Source: an uncultured Ferrovum sp.
Lineage (GTDB): Bacteria > Pseudomonadota > Gammaproteobacteria > Burkholderiales > Ferrovaceae
Direction: 5' to 3'
DNA: 64,000 bases
Assembly: GCA_903893215.1 (NCBI GenBank)
Contig: CAITLJ010000019.1
Location: 1 to 64,000 of the forward strand
Made by a program: the position numbers and the translations under genes. The notes beneath the pieces are model-generated. The model saw nothing but the letters and a program-made list of their open reading frames with translations, ran no database searches and was not told where the DNA came from. Positions within the stretch are counted from its first letter, which is position 1. Each line of letters starts with the position of its first letter. This document shows positions 26,380 to 35,100 of the stretch, piece after piece.

Positions 26380-27588
26380 ATGAAACACCTGAATTTTCGA
26401 ATCGCGCCTGTCGCCCTTGCTGTTTTGATTGCCTGCGCGGCGGCCACCCCGGCACAGGCGGGTCCCAACGGTATTCGCATCGGCGTGCTGACCGACATGT
26501 CCGGTACCTACGCTGCGCTGGCCGGCAACGGCTCGGTGGTGGCTGCCCAGATGGCCATCGATGACTTTGGTGGCAAGGTGTTGGGCAAGCCGATCACCCT
26601 GGTGTCGGCCGATCACCAGAACAAGCCCGACATTGGCGTGGCCAAGGCGCGTGAGTGGTTTGATACCCAGGGCGTTGACATGGTGAACGACCTGGTCACC
26701 TCGAGTGTGGCGATTGCCGTCCAGAAACTGGGCGCCGAAAAGCACCGCATCACCATCGTCAACGGCGCGGGCTCGACTGCCCTGACCAACAAGGAATGTT
26801 CGGCCTACGGCGTGCAGTACGCGTACGACACGTATTCGATCGCCAAAGGCACCGCCACGGCGCTGCTCAAGCAGGGGCTGGACAGCTGGTTCTTCCTGCA
26901 GGCGGATTATGCGTTTGGTGCGGCCCTGCAGGGCGATGCCGCCAGAATCGTCACCAGTCTGGGCGGCAAGGTGCTCGGCACGGTCAAACACCCGTTCCCG
27001 AGCAGTGACTTCTCGTCCTATCTGGTGCAGGCGCAATCCTCGGGTGCCAAGGTGATCGGTCTGGCCAACGCCGGTGGCGACTTCACCAATGCCGTCAAGC
27101 AGGCGCGCGAATTTGGCATCAAGCAGACCATTGCCGGCCTGCTGGTGTTCGACTCCGACATCAAGGCGCTGGGATTGCAGACCGCCCAGGGCATGAAGTT
27201 CACCACCGGCTACACCTGGGAACTGAACCCCGAGACCGAGGCATTCGGCAAGCGCTTCTTCGCCAGATTCCACGCCATGCCCACCATGGTGCATGCCGGT
27301 GTCTACTCCAGCACGATGCACTATCTGGAGGCGGTGAAGGCTGCCAATACCGACAACCCCGAAGCCGTGATGAAAAAGATGCGTGACACCCCGGTGAACG
27401 ACTTCTTTGCCAAGGGCGGACGCATCCGTGAGGACGGCCGTTTCGTGCACGACATGTATCTGGTGGAAGTGAAGACCCCGGCCGAATCGAAGTCGACCTG
27501 GGATCAACTCAAGTTGCTGGCTACCATTCCGGGCGATCAGGCCTACCAGCCGCTGGCGGAAGGTCAGTGTCCGCTGGTGCGCAAGTGA
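26380..27588 (+). CDS. Periplasmic substrate-binding protein of a HAAT-type ABC importer
   Basis: A 402-aa periplasmic-binding protein of the Leu/Ile/Val-binding superfamily. It has a signal peptide of about 27 residues (MKHLNF.. to PAQAGP). The mature N-terminus has the family pattern IRIGVLTDMSGTYAALAGNGSV, here in two conserved blocks. It lacks enough distinguishing features to choose between branched-chain amino acids, amides or aromatic acids. Absence of FmdD-type urea motifs makes urea less likely. GAGGAG lies 8 bp before the ATG. It is flanked by both ATPases upstream and both permeases downstream. Confidence 0.9.
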   Translation: MKHLNFRIAPVALAVLIACAAATPAQAGPNGIRIGVLTDMSGTYAALAGNGSVVAAQMAIDDFGGKVLGKPITLVSADHQNKPDIGVAKAREWFDTQGVDMVNDLVTSSVAIAVQKLGAEKHRITIVNGAGSTALTNKECSAYGVQYAYDTYSIAKGTATALLKQGLDSWFFLQADYAFGAALQGDAARIVTSLGGKVLGTVKHPFPSSDFSSYLVQAQSSGAKVIGLANAGGDFTNAVKQAREFGIKQTIAGLLVFDSDIKALGLQTAQGMKFTTGYTWELNPETEAFGKRFFARFHAMPTMVHAGVYSSTMHYLEAVKAANTDNPEAVMKKMRDTPVNDFFAKGGRIREDGRFVHDMYLVEVKTPAESKSTWDQLKLLATIPGDQAYQPLAEGQCPLVRK

Positions 27589-27589
27589 G

Positions 27590-28498
27590 ATGAGTGACAT
27601 CCCGCTGCAGGCTGTGCTGTCGCAGGTGATGCTGGGGCTCAACAACGGGGCGTTCTACGCCCTGCTCAGCCTCGGGTTGGCCGTGATTTACGGCATGCTC
27701 GAAGTGGTCAATTTTGCGCATGGCGCGCTGTACATGATGGGCGCCTTTGGTGCGTTGATCGGACTCGAATACCTCGAAGCGTGGACCGGCATCCCGGGGC
27801 TGCGGCTGACCTTCTGGTGGGCACTGTTGCTGGTGCCCCTGGTGGTGGGCGCATTCGGCGTGTTGGTCGAAGCCCTGCTGCTGCGGCGCATCGCGCGACT
27901 GGAGCCGATTTACGGCCTGCTGCTGACCTTTGGTCTGGCGCTGATCCTGGAGGGCGTATTTGCCAATGGTTTCAGCGCTGCCGGTGAGCCCTACAACGGC
28001 AAACCCGAGGCGCTGGAGGGGGTGGTCAACCTGGGATTCATGTTCTTTCCAAGGTACCGCCTGTTTTCCATGCTGGTGGCCGTGCTGTCCTGCGTCGCCG
28101 TGTGGTGGGTGATCGAGCGCACCCGGTTGGGTGCACAACTGCGTGCCGGCACCGAGAATCCTGCCGTGACCAGTGCCTTCGGGATCAATGTGCCACGCCT
28201 GCGCAGCCTTACCTATTTTCTTGGCGCGGCGCTCGCCGGACTGGCGGGGGTGGTGGCAGCGCCGATCTACTCGGTGGGACCGCACATGGGCGCCGAACTG
28301 ATCATCGTGGTATTCGCCGTGGTGGTGATTGGTGGCATGGGTTCGATCCTGGGGGCGGTGATGACCGGTCTGGCGCTGGGTGTGCTCGAGGGCCTGGTCA
28401 AGGTGGTGTACCCGCCAATGGCGAATACCGTGGTGTTCGTGATCATGGCGCTGGTGCTGCTGTGGCGGCCGGCCGGCCTGTTTGGACGGGAGGCCTGA
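27590..28498 (+). CDS. livH: Branched-chain amino-acid-type ABC permease LivH
   Basis: Integral membrane permease of 302 aa with about eight hydrophobic helices. The conserved start is GLNNGAFYALLSLGLAVIYGM and VNFAHGALYMMGA. The EAA-like loop reads ENPAVTSAFGINVPRLR. It begins 1 bp after the binding-protein stop and is followed by livM 1 bp after its own stop, so the importer is one transcription unit. Confidence 0.93.
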   Translation: MSDIPLQAVLSQVMLGLNNGAFYALLSLGLAVIYGMLEVVNFAHGALYMMGAFGALIGLEYLEAWTGIPGLRLTFWWALLLVPLVVGAFGVLVEALLLRRIARLEPIYGLLLTFGLALILEGVFANGFSAAGEPYNGKPEALEGVVNLGFMFFPRYRLFSMLVAVLSCVAVWWVIERTRLGAQLRAGTENPAVTSAFGINVPRLRSLTYFLGAALAGLAGVVAAPIYSVGPHMGAELIIVVFAVVVIGGMGSILGAVMTGLALGVLEGLVKVVYPPMANTVVFVIMALVLLWRPAGLFGREA

Positions 28499-28499
28499 G

Positions 28500-29501
28500 A
28501 TGGCTGCCCTTCCGCAACACACCGCAGCCCGCCCGCAGCTGGCGGCCACACTCGCGCACCCCGCGGTCCAGTGGTTTTTGCTGCTGCTTGCCGGCCTGGG
28601 ATTGCCATTTCTGGTCTACCCGGTGCTGGCCATGGAAATGCTGTGCTTCGCCCTGTTTGCCAGCGCGTTCAACCTGCTGATGGGCTACGCCGGCCTGCTG
28701 TCCTTCGGCCATGCCGCCTTTTTCGGCACGGGCGCCTATCTGTTCGGCTATGCCAGCAAGATGCTGGCATTTGGCCCGCTTGCCAGCCTTGCCTGCGGCA
28801 CGCTGGCCGCCGCAGCGCTGGGTGTGGTGTTCGGCAGCATCGCCATCCGCCGGCAGGGTATCTACTTCGCCATGGTCACGCTGGCGCTGGCACAGATCGT
28901 GTATTTCGCGCTGGTGCAGGCGCCATTCACCGGGGGTGAAGACGGCATGCAAGGCATCCCGCGCGGCATGGTGTTCGGCATGTTCGACCTGCAGGGCGAA
29001 CAGACCGTGCTGGGACAGACTGCGCCGTGGTGCCTCTATCTGCTCGTGCTGGTGCTTTGCCTGGCTGGTCATGCGCTGATCGCCAGGCTGCTGGCGTCGC
29101 CCACCGGTCTTGCCTTGCGCGCGGTGCAGGACCACGAGGCGCGCGCCCGCTCGCTCGGCCTGCAGGCTGACCGCATCAAATTCTGGGTGTTCGTCACCTC
29201 GGCTGCGCTGGCCGGCCTGGCCGGCGCCATGAAGGCGCTGGTGCTGGGACTTGCCTCGCTGACGGATGCGGCCTGGAACATGTCCGGCGAAGTGGTGCTG
29301 ATGACCCTGATCGGCGGTGTCGGTACCTTGCTTGGACCGGCGGTGGGGGCGTTTTTCCTGCGCTATCTGCACCATGCACTGGCCGGGCTGGGTGGTTGGG
29401 TGACCGTGCTGATCGGTGCCATCTTCGTGATCTGCGTGCTGTTGTTCCGTCGCGGCATGGTCGGCGAATGGCGGGCTTGGCGAGGGGCCGCTCGCGTATA
29501 G
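28500..29501 (+). CDS. livM: Branched-chain amino-acid-type ABC permease LivM
   Basis: Second membrane subunit, 333 aa, with about ten hydrophobic helices. Family markers are FNLLMGYAGLLSFGHAAFFG, then IYFAMVTLALAQIVYF and the cytoplasmic loop DHEARARSLGLQADRIKFW. The start ATG at 28500 is 1 bp after livH. It ends the importer operon; yaeQ begins 36 bp later and may or may not share the transcript. Confidence 0.93.
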   Translation: MAALPQHTAARPQLAATLAHPAVQWFLLLLAGLGLPFLVYPVLAMEMLCFALFASAFNLLMGYAGLLSFGHAAFFGTGAYLFGYASKMLAFGPLASLACGTLAAAALGVVFGSIAIRRQGIYFAMVTLALAQIVYFALVQAPFTGGEDGMQGIPRGMVFGMFDLQGEQTVLGQTAPWCLYLLVLVLCLAGHALIARLLASPTGLALRAVQDHEARARSLGLQADRIKFWVFVTSAALAGLAGAMKALVLGLASLTDAAWNMSGEVVLMTLIGGVGTLLGPAVGAFFLRYLHHALAGLGGWVTVLIGAIFVICVLLFRRGMVGEWRAWRGAARV

Positions 29502-29537
29502 TGCGGGCTTCCTCATTGCATCCGGAATTGTCGCCTT

Positions 29538-30095
29538 ATGGCCCTGCGCGCCACCGTCTACAAGATCGAACTCCAGGTCAATGACCTCGATCGACAGGTG
29601 TTCGACAGCTACCCGCTGTCGCTGGCCTGCCATCCGTCCGAGACCGAGGAGCGGCTGATGGTGCGCCTGCTGGCGTTCGCCCTGCACGCCGGCGATGGCC
29701 TGGCATTCGGGCGCGGCATTTCAAGTGACGAGGACGCCACCATCTGGCAGCACGATCTGACCGGAAAGATGCTGGCGTGGATCGAGGTGGGGTTGCCGGA
29801 TGAACGGCTGCTGCGGCGTGCCTGCGGACGTGCCGATCAGGTTGTGCTGTACACTTATGGCGGACGCTCGGCTGCACTTTGGTGGACGCAGAACGAGCCC
29901 TTGCTGGCAAAGCAGGACAATCTGACAGTGATCGATTTGCCTACCGAGTTCACCCAGGCGCTGGCTGCCCGCGCCGAGCGCAACGTGATCGTGCAGGTCA
30001 CCGTGCAGGACCGCGAGGTATGGCTGAGCGTGGGTGAGCAGACGCTGCATGTGCTTCCTGATGTGCGCAAGGCAGCGGTCGAGCGTCGGCGCTGA
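29538..30095 (+). CDS. yaeQ: YaeQ family protein
   Basis: A 185-aa conserved proteobacterial protein with a PD-(D/E)xK-like fold and no firmly known activity. E. coli YaeQ was isolated as a suppressor of rfaH defects. Conserved stretches are MALRATVYKIELQVND, HPSETEERLMVRLLAFAL, ISSDEDATIW and IEVGLPDE, with the putative active-site Glu and Asp in these motifs. The length matches the family (about 181-185). Confidence 0.92.
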   Translation: MALRATVYKIELQVNDLDRQVFDSYPLSLACHPSETEERLMVRLLAFALHAGDGLAFGRGISSDEDATIWQHDLTGKMLAWIEVGLPDERLLRRACGRADQVVLYTYGGRSAALWWTQNEPLLAKQDNLTVIDLPTEFTQALAARAERNVIVQVTVQDREVWLSVGEQTLHVLPDVRKAAVERRR

Positions 30096-30144
30096 CCATA
30101 ATGGGTGGGCAATGCACGATGAACAAGCGATGCAGGAGACCGGC

Positions 30145-31179
30145 ATGAAAGGACGACAGGGTGTGATGATGCTTGCGGCCGTCGGTTTGCAGGCCTGCAG
30201 CCTGATACCGGAGCATCACGCGGCAACACCGCTGCCAATGTTGACTGCGTCACAGATGCTGGCTGCACAGGCGGCCGAACACCTTGCGCGCGCGCAGGCG
30301 CTGCAGGCGCAGCGCCTGCTGGTGCAGGCCGGTGATGAATATCGTGCCGCCCTGCAACTGCAGCCGGACTCGCGCGAGGCTGCCACCGGGCTTGCGAATG
30401 TGCTGGGGCAGAGCGGCCAGCTACGTCAGGCGCAGGCGCTGCTGCAGCAACTGGTGACGCGCTATCCGCAGGATGCGGGGCTGGCCAACAACCTGGGTTA
30501 CGCGCTTTACCTGCAAGGCAACTATGCGCAGGCAGTCAGCGTGCTGACGCAGGCTGGCCAGCTCGAACCTGCAAACCAGCGCACCCAGAACAACCTGAGA
30601 CTGGCAGAATCCGCGTTGCAACGTGCGGTGCACGAAGCGACACAAGCGGTCACGCCGGATCCCGTTCCTGCCGACGCCGCGCCGCTGCCCCGCCAGTCGG
30701 GCAGCCAAGCGGGCAGCCAGTCGGGTAGCCAGTCAGAGCCGACCCAGGAAGTGGCGATGGCCGTGTCAGAGCAGCAGGAACCGATCGGCCGGCTGGCACG
30801 CTGGGCTGACGCGCGGGTCCTGCCACTGCAATCCTCGCGTGCAGGCACGGCACCCGCGCATCGCACCCCGCTGGCGATGCCACTCGCCATGCTCAGGCCG
30901 CCGGCCGCGCCCGGCAGACATGCCGTGCCGGTTAAGAGTGCCCAGCAAGGCTTGTTGCGACTGTCGCTCGGGCTGGGTGTGGCAGGGGCTTATGTGGCGC
31001 ACCCTGTACCGTTGGCGGCAGTCACGCCGGCAAGGATGCCGGGCAACCTGCACCTGCAGATGGCCACGACCTTTCCGTCGGCCCTGCAACTCAACTGGAT
31101 GGTGGGACGCTCCGACGTGCGCAGCACGTCCGCTCCAACCGGTCGCCCGCGGATCGCTGGAAGCCACGCCCCAGGCTGA
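30145..31179 (+). CDS. TPR-repeat lipoprotein of unknown role
   Basis: Predicted lipoprotein of 344 aa. The start ATG at 30145 has GGAG 9 bp upstream, and the signal peptide ends in a lipobox-like VGLQAC. Residues about 50-165 form tetratricopeptide repeats (for example AGDEYRAALQLQPDSREA and NNLGYALYLQGNYAQAV), resembling TadD-like pilus-assembly lipoproteins. After that comes a low-complexity linker with Gly-Ser-Gln repeats, then a C-terminal region of unknown type. No other tad/flp genes are nearby. It is convergent with the ParA-like gene, 10 bp apart. Confidence 0.65.
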   Translation: MKGRQGVMMLAAVGLQACSLIPEHHAATPLPMLTASQMLAAQAAEHLARAQALQAQRLLVQAGDEYRAALQLQPDSREAATGLANVLGQSGQLRQAQALLQQLVTRYPQDAGLANNLGYALYLQGNYAQAVSVLTQAGQLEPANQRTQNNLRLAESALQRAVHEATQAVTPDPVPADAAPLPRQSGSQAGSQSGSQSEPTQEVAMAVSEQQEPIGRLARWADARVLPLQSSRAGTAPAHRTPLAMPLAMLRPPAAPGRHAVPVKSAQQGLLRLSLGLGVAGAYVAHPVPLAAVTPARMPGNLHLQMATTFPSALQLNWMVGRSDVRSTSAPTGRPRIAGSHAPG

Positions 31180-31189
31180 CCGGCGCGCT

Positions 31190-32146
31190 TTAGTCGGGAT
31201 AGGGCAGGGTACGCAACTGGTGTTCCGACGCCAGTTGTTGCGCCACCGGCTGCTCGGCAATGGTCGACACAAAAGGCGCGCGGGCCTGCAACTGCTGGAA
31301 CGGAGCGGTTTGTGGTGCCGACTGTTGCGCCTGTGCCTGCTGGTCACTGTGCGTCGGGTAGGCTGCCGGCTGCGTGATGACTGGCGCGAGGGGGCTGGGT
31401 GCCTGTGGCGGCGGGGTGTTTGTCGATATGCCTGAGGTGATGGTGGATGGCGGTTGGCCCACCAGCGGTGCAAAATCGGCGGCGGTCCGGGTCAGCCAGG
31501 TCTTCACCCGCTGGCGTTCCAGAAATCCCAGCGCGCCATGCTCCTTTTCGGACGCATTGATCGCCGCCCAGAAGCTCAGGCTGAACTGGTCGATCTTTTG
31601 CATGGTCCCGTCGGGCAATTTGCGCAGTCGCACCACCTGCGCACCCCGATTGCGGGCACGCTGCAGTTCGCCGGAGGCTTCCAGCATGTCGAACGCCTCG
31701 CCGCGCAGTTCATTCAGCACGATCACCAGCTGCATGCGGCCACCGAACTGGTTGAGCAACCCGCGCAACAGATCGACACTGTCGCGGCCACAGTCCATCA
31801 CATGCCAGTACTTGAGCTGCAGGGCCATGTCGCCAGCCAGTTCGATCAGGTTCGAATCTTCGATCCAGCGTGCCAAAAAGGCATGCGTTTGCGCAGCCAG
31901 ATCGACCACCACCTGACGCTCCTGCGCCAGCGCCGCCTCGGCCACCCGGTCCAGCGCATCGTATTGATCCAGTACCACGGGCGTGGTGAACTCGGTGTAG
32001 AAGCGCAGCAGGGCGCCATGCGAGCGATCCGTATCGAAGCCTACGAATGGCAGGGCATTGTCGACCATGAATTGGGCAAGCAGACGCGCCACCACGGACT
32101 TGCCTACGCCGCCTTTTTCGCCACCAATGAAGTGGATCTGACTCAT
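31190..32146 (-). CDS. MinD/ParA-type ATPase with Pro/Gln-rich tail
   Basis: A 318-aa deviant-Walker ATPase. Residues 8-17 (GGEKGGVGKS) carry the signature lysine of the MinD/ParA family, GFDTDRSHG the switch region and QVVVDLAAQT the Walker B strand. The last 90 or so residues are rich in Pro, Gln, Ala and Thr and probably disordered. There is no C-terminal amphipathic MinD helix. Relatives are annotated as nucleotide-binding or mobilisation proteins; the function is unknown. The ATG at 32146 shares one base with the stop of the helicase-nuclease gene (TGATG), so translation is probably coupled to it. The longer frame to 32428 is antisense-like spill into that gene. Confidence 0.75.
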   Translation of the reverse strand: MSQIHFIGGEKGGVGKSVVARLLAQFMVDNALPFVGFDTDRSHGALLRFYTEFTTPVVLDQYDALDRVAEAALAQERQVVVDLAAQTHAFLARWIEDSNLIELAGDMALQLKYWHVMDCGRDSVDLLRGLLNQFGGRMQLVIVLNELRGEAFDMLEASGELQRARNRGAQVVRLRKLPDGTMQKIDQFSLSFWAAINASEKEHGALGFLERQRVKTWLTRTAADFAPLVGQPPSTITSGISTNTPPPQAPSPLAPVITQPAAYPTHSDQQAQAQQSAPQTAPFQQLQARAPFVSTIAEQPVAQQLASEHQLRTLPYPD

Positions 32147-35100
32147 CACGCGTTTCCTTTTTGGTCGCTGGACACATGCGACATCGCATGCTGCACAGCG
32201 ACAATAGCAGAAGCCATCGGCCTCGTGGGAGCGCCGGTGGGCTGGGCCGACGGGCCGATGCCCAGCGTGGCGAGGCGGGCCCGCAGTTCCTCGATCACCC
32301 GTTCCGGATGGGTGATCCAGTCCGCGGCAAAGCAACGCCAGACGATCCATCCGGCACGCTCCAGCACACGCTGACGGGCCATATCCTGCGCCCAGCGCTC
32401 GGGGCCATGATACTCGTCGCCATCGCACTCGATGGCGAGGCGGCGGTCGTTGGTTCCTTCCACCACCAGATCGATACGATGCACGCCCACCTGCACCTGC
32501 GGCACCACGCGAAACCCGTTACGCACCAGCGCCGTACACAGTTCGCGCTCGAAACTGCTGGTGCACCGCCCGATCAGCCCGGCCTGCGCCTGCACCGGGT
32601 CGACCACGGGCTCGGCGGTCTTGCCGAAGTGCTCCAGCAGGCCCAGCCGCAGGTCCTTTCCGCTCAGGTCGCTTGCCTGCACCGAGCGCACCAGGATCAT
32701 GCGGTCGCGCGCGCGGCTGGCAGCCACGTTGAAGCGTTGCTCGAACATTGCGCCGGACAGCGCCCGCGCATTGGTCGGGTCGACCACCAGGCTCAGAAAC
32801 AGGATATCGCGCTCGCTGCCTTGAAAGGTACGCGCATCGCCGCAGGCGAAATTCCGCCGTTGCAATTCAATCGGGTCGCAGCGGCTGCGCACCAGTGCGT
32901 CGATGGTCTTGGCTTGCTCGATGCCAAGCAGTGACACCACCCCCAGGGTGCGTCCCTGAAAGTGCGCATCTGCCAGCATCGTTTCGATTGCGCTGGTGAT
33001 CGCTGCGGCTTCCGCCAGATTGCGGTCCTTGCTGTCGCGTTTGCCGTCCGCCACAAACATGTCGATCAGCGGTGGGTCAAGCCGTTCGGACTGGGTCGGC
33101 ACGCGCAGCGGCTGGATCGCGCCACCGTAAAACGTGCGATTGGAATAGTCGATGATGGCCGGCACACAACGGAAGTGTTCGCGCAGCATGACCTGCTCGG
33201 CGGCAAACACCCGGGCAGCGAGGTCATACAGCGATTTTTCCGGGGTCATTTCCGTGCCGAAGGGCTGATCGGCAAGAAAGCGGTCACGCAATTCCTGGAT
33301 GCGCTCCGCCGAAATGAAACCGCTGTCCGGCGACACCTGGCGGTCGTCCCCCACTACCAGGATTTTCTTGCCACGCAGCACGGCAGGCAGCGCCCACAGG
33401 TCCGACTGGCTGGCCTCGTCGACAATCACCAGATCGAAGCGGCCAAGTTCGGCCGGCAGCGACTCGGACACCCGCGCATGGCTCATGATCCAGCATGGCA
33501 CGGCGCCGGCGGCATCCAGCATGGCTTCGCGTGCATCACGGCGATAACGCAGGGCGTTCGGTCCGGTGCCCTGGCCAATTTTGCGGATTGCCACGGCATA
33601 GCCGGCCAGCGCCTGCAGCACTTTTGGCGAAGCATTCCGCTTGGTCGCCAACCAGGCGGCCTGGGCGACCAGTTGAAGATACATTCTGGCGAGGTCGCTC
33701 TCCACGTCCTGGCGGCGTCGGGTCAGGGTGAGCAATTCGTCGTATCCGTCGATCTGCGTCAGATGACCGCGAATGCGCGACCAGGTCCAGGCAGCGCGCC
33801 AGTCATCCGGCAGCGCCGGATCCGGGGTGGTGCTGTCGGCCAGACTGGCATCACCTTCCCACTCGACGGTGCGCAAACGCAAGGCGAAGCGCGGCGCACC
33901 CGCCTGCTCTACCGCGTCGGCTGCGTCGCGAACGCACTGCAGGTCATCGGCGAGGCGCTCGATGCGGCGCAACTCGGCCAGCAGTTCTGCATAGCGGGCG
34001 ACCACCCGCTCGGCACTCACCTCGGGGTGGCCCAATTGGCTGTCGATGAATCCGCGCAGACGTGCCGACACCGAACCACCGGTGCCTGCCAGCGATTCCT
34101 GCAAGGCACCCAGCCCGGCCACCGCCTGCGCCAGATCCGCCCGGGTGAGATGCCGCACCAGATGCTCGCGCACTGCATTCAGTTCTTTCACGCCACCGCG
34201 CAGCAGGTCGGCGGGCACGTGTTCAAATACCGCCTGCGCTGCTGCTGGCAACTGTACGTCTTCGGTATTGGCAATCGCCACTGCCAACTGCGCGGTCACC
34301 GCAATCTGCTCCGCCGTGCGCAGCGCATCGGTGCCTGCCTGCAGGAGCGGCAGCTCCAACGTACCGGCGAACTGGTTCCAGCGCACCGTGAACGACAGGA
34401 TCTGATCGCGCAGGTCCACAAAGCGCAGCACATGACGCCAGTCGTCCGGCGTGGCGGGGGCGAGGCCAGCCACCCGGATAGCCGCCAGTTGGGCCTTGAG
34501 CTCGGCGCTGGCAATCGTCATCAGGCCGAGCGGCTTGCCGGTCTGGGTGGCGCGGGTGAGCGCCTCGCGCAAACGCGGGTTGTTGAAACCACTGTCCGGC
34601 AATTCCACCGGCCGCTTGAGAAAATCGAGCCTGGCCTCACTCAGTGCCGTGACGTCAGTGGACAGTGCGGCGAAGGCCGCCAGTTCTGCGGAGAAGGTCA
34701 CATTGCGGCTCTTATGGCGTAACGCCAGTGCCCAGGGGGCCTGCGCCGCTTCCAGCTGTTCCACGCGCTGGATGGCTGCCTCCAGCTGTGGCAACAAGGC
34801 ATGGGCTGCCGCCAGCACACTTGCGGTGGTGGACTGCAGGGGCAGCAGCTCGCCGCGGGTCACCTCACCTTCGATCGTGCGGATCTGCGCAAGCAGGCCG
34901 TGAAGCGCGGCGATTTCGGCCGAACCTGGCAGCTGGTCGGCGCGCGGCGTGCGCAACAGCAGATAGGGCAGGTCGCGTCCGATTCGACGCCGGGCCGCAC
35001 GCAGCCGGGTCTCGGCATCGGTATCGAGCGGTGGGGCGTGATGATCAAGCAGGCTCAGCGTATCGTCAAACCACCCGTGGCGGGCGGCCTCGCTGACGTA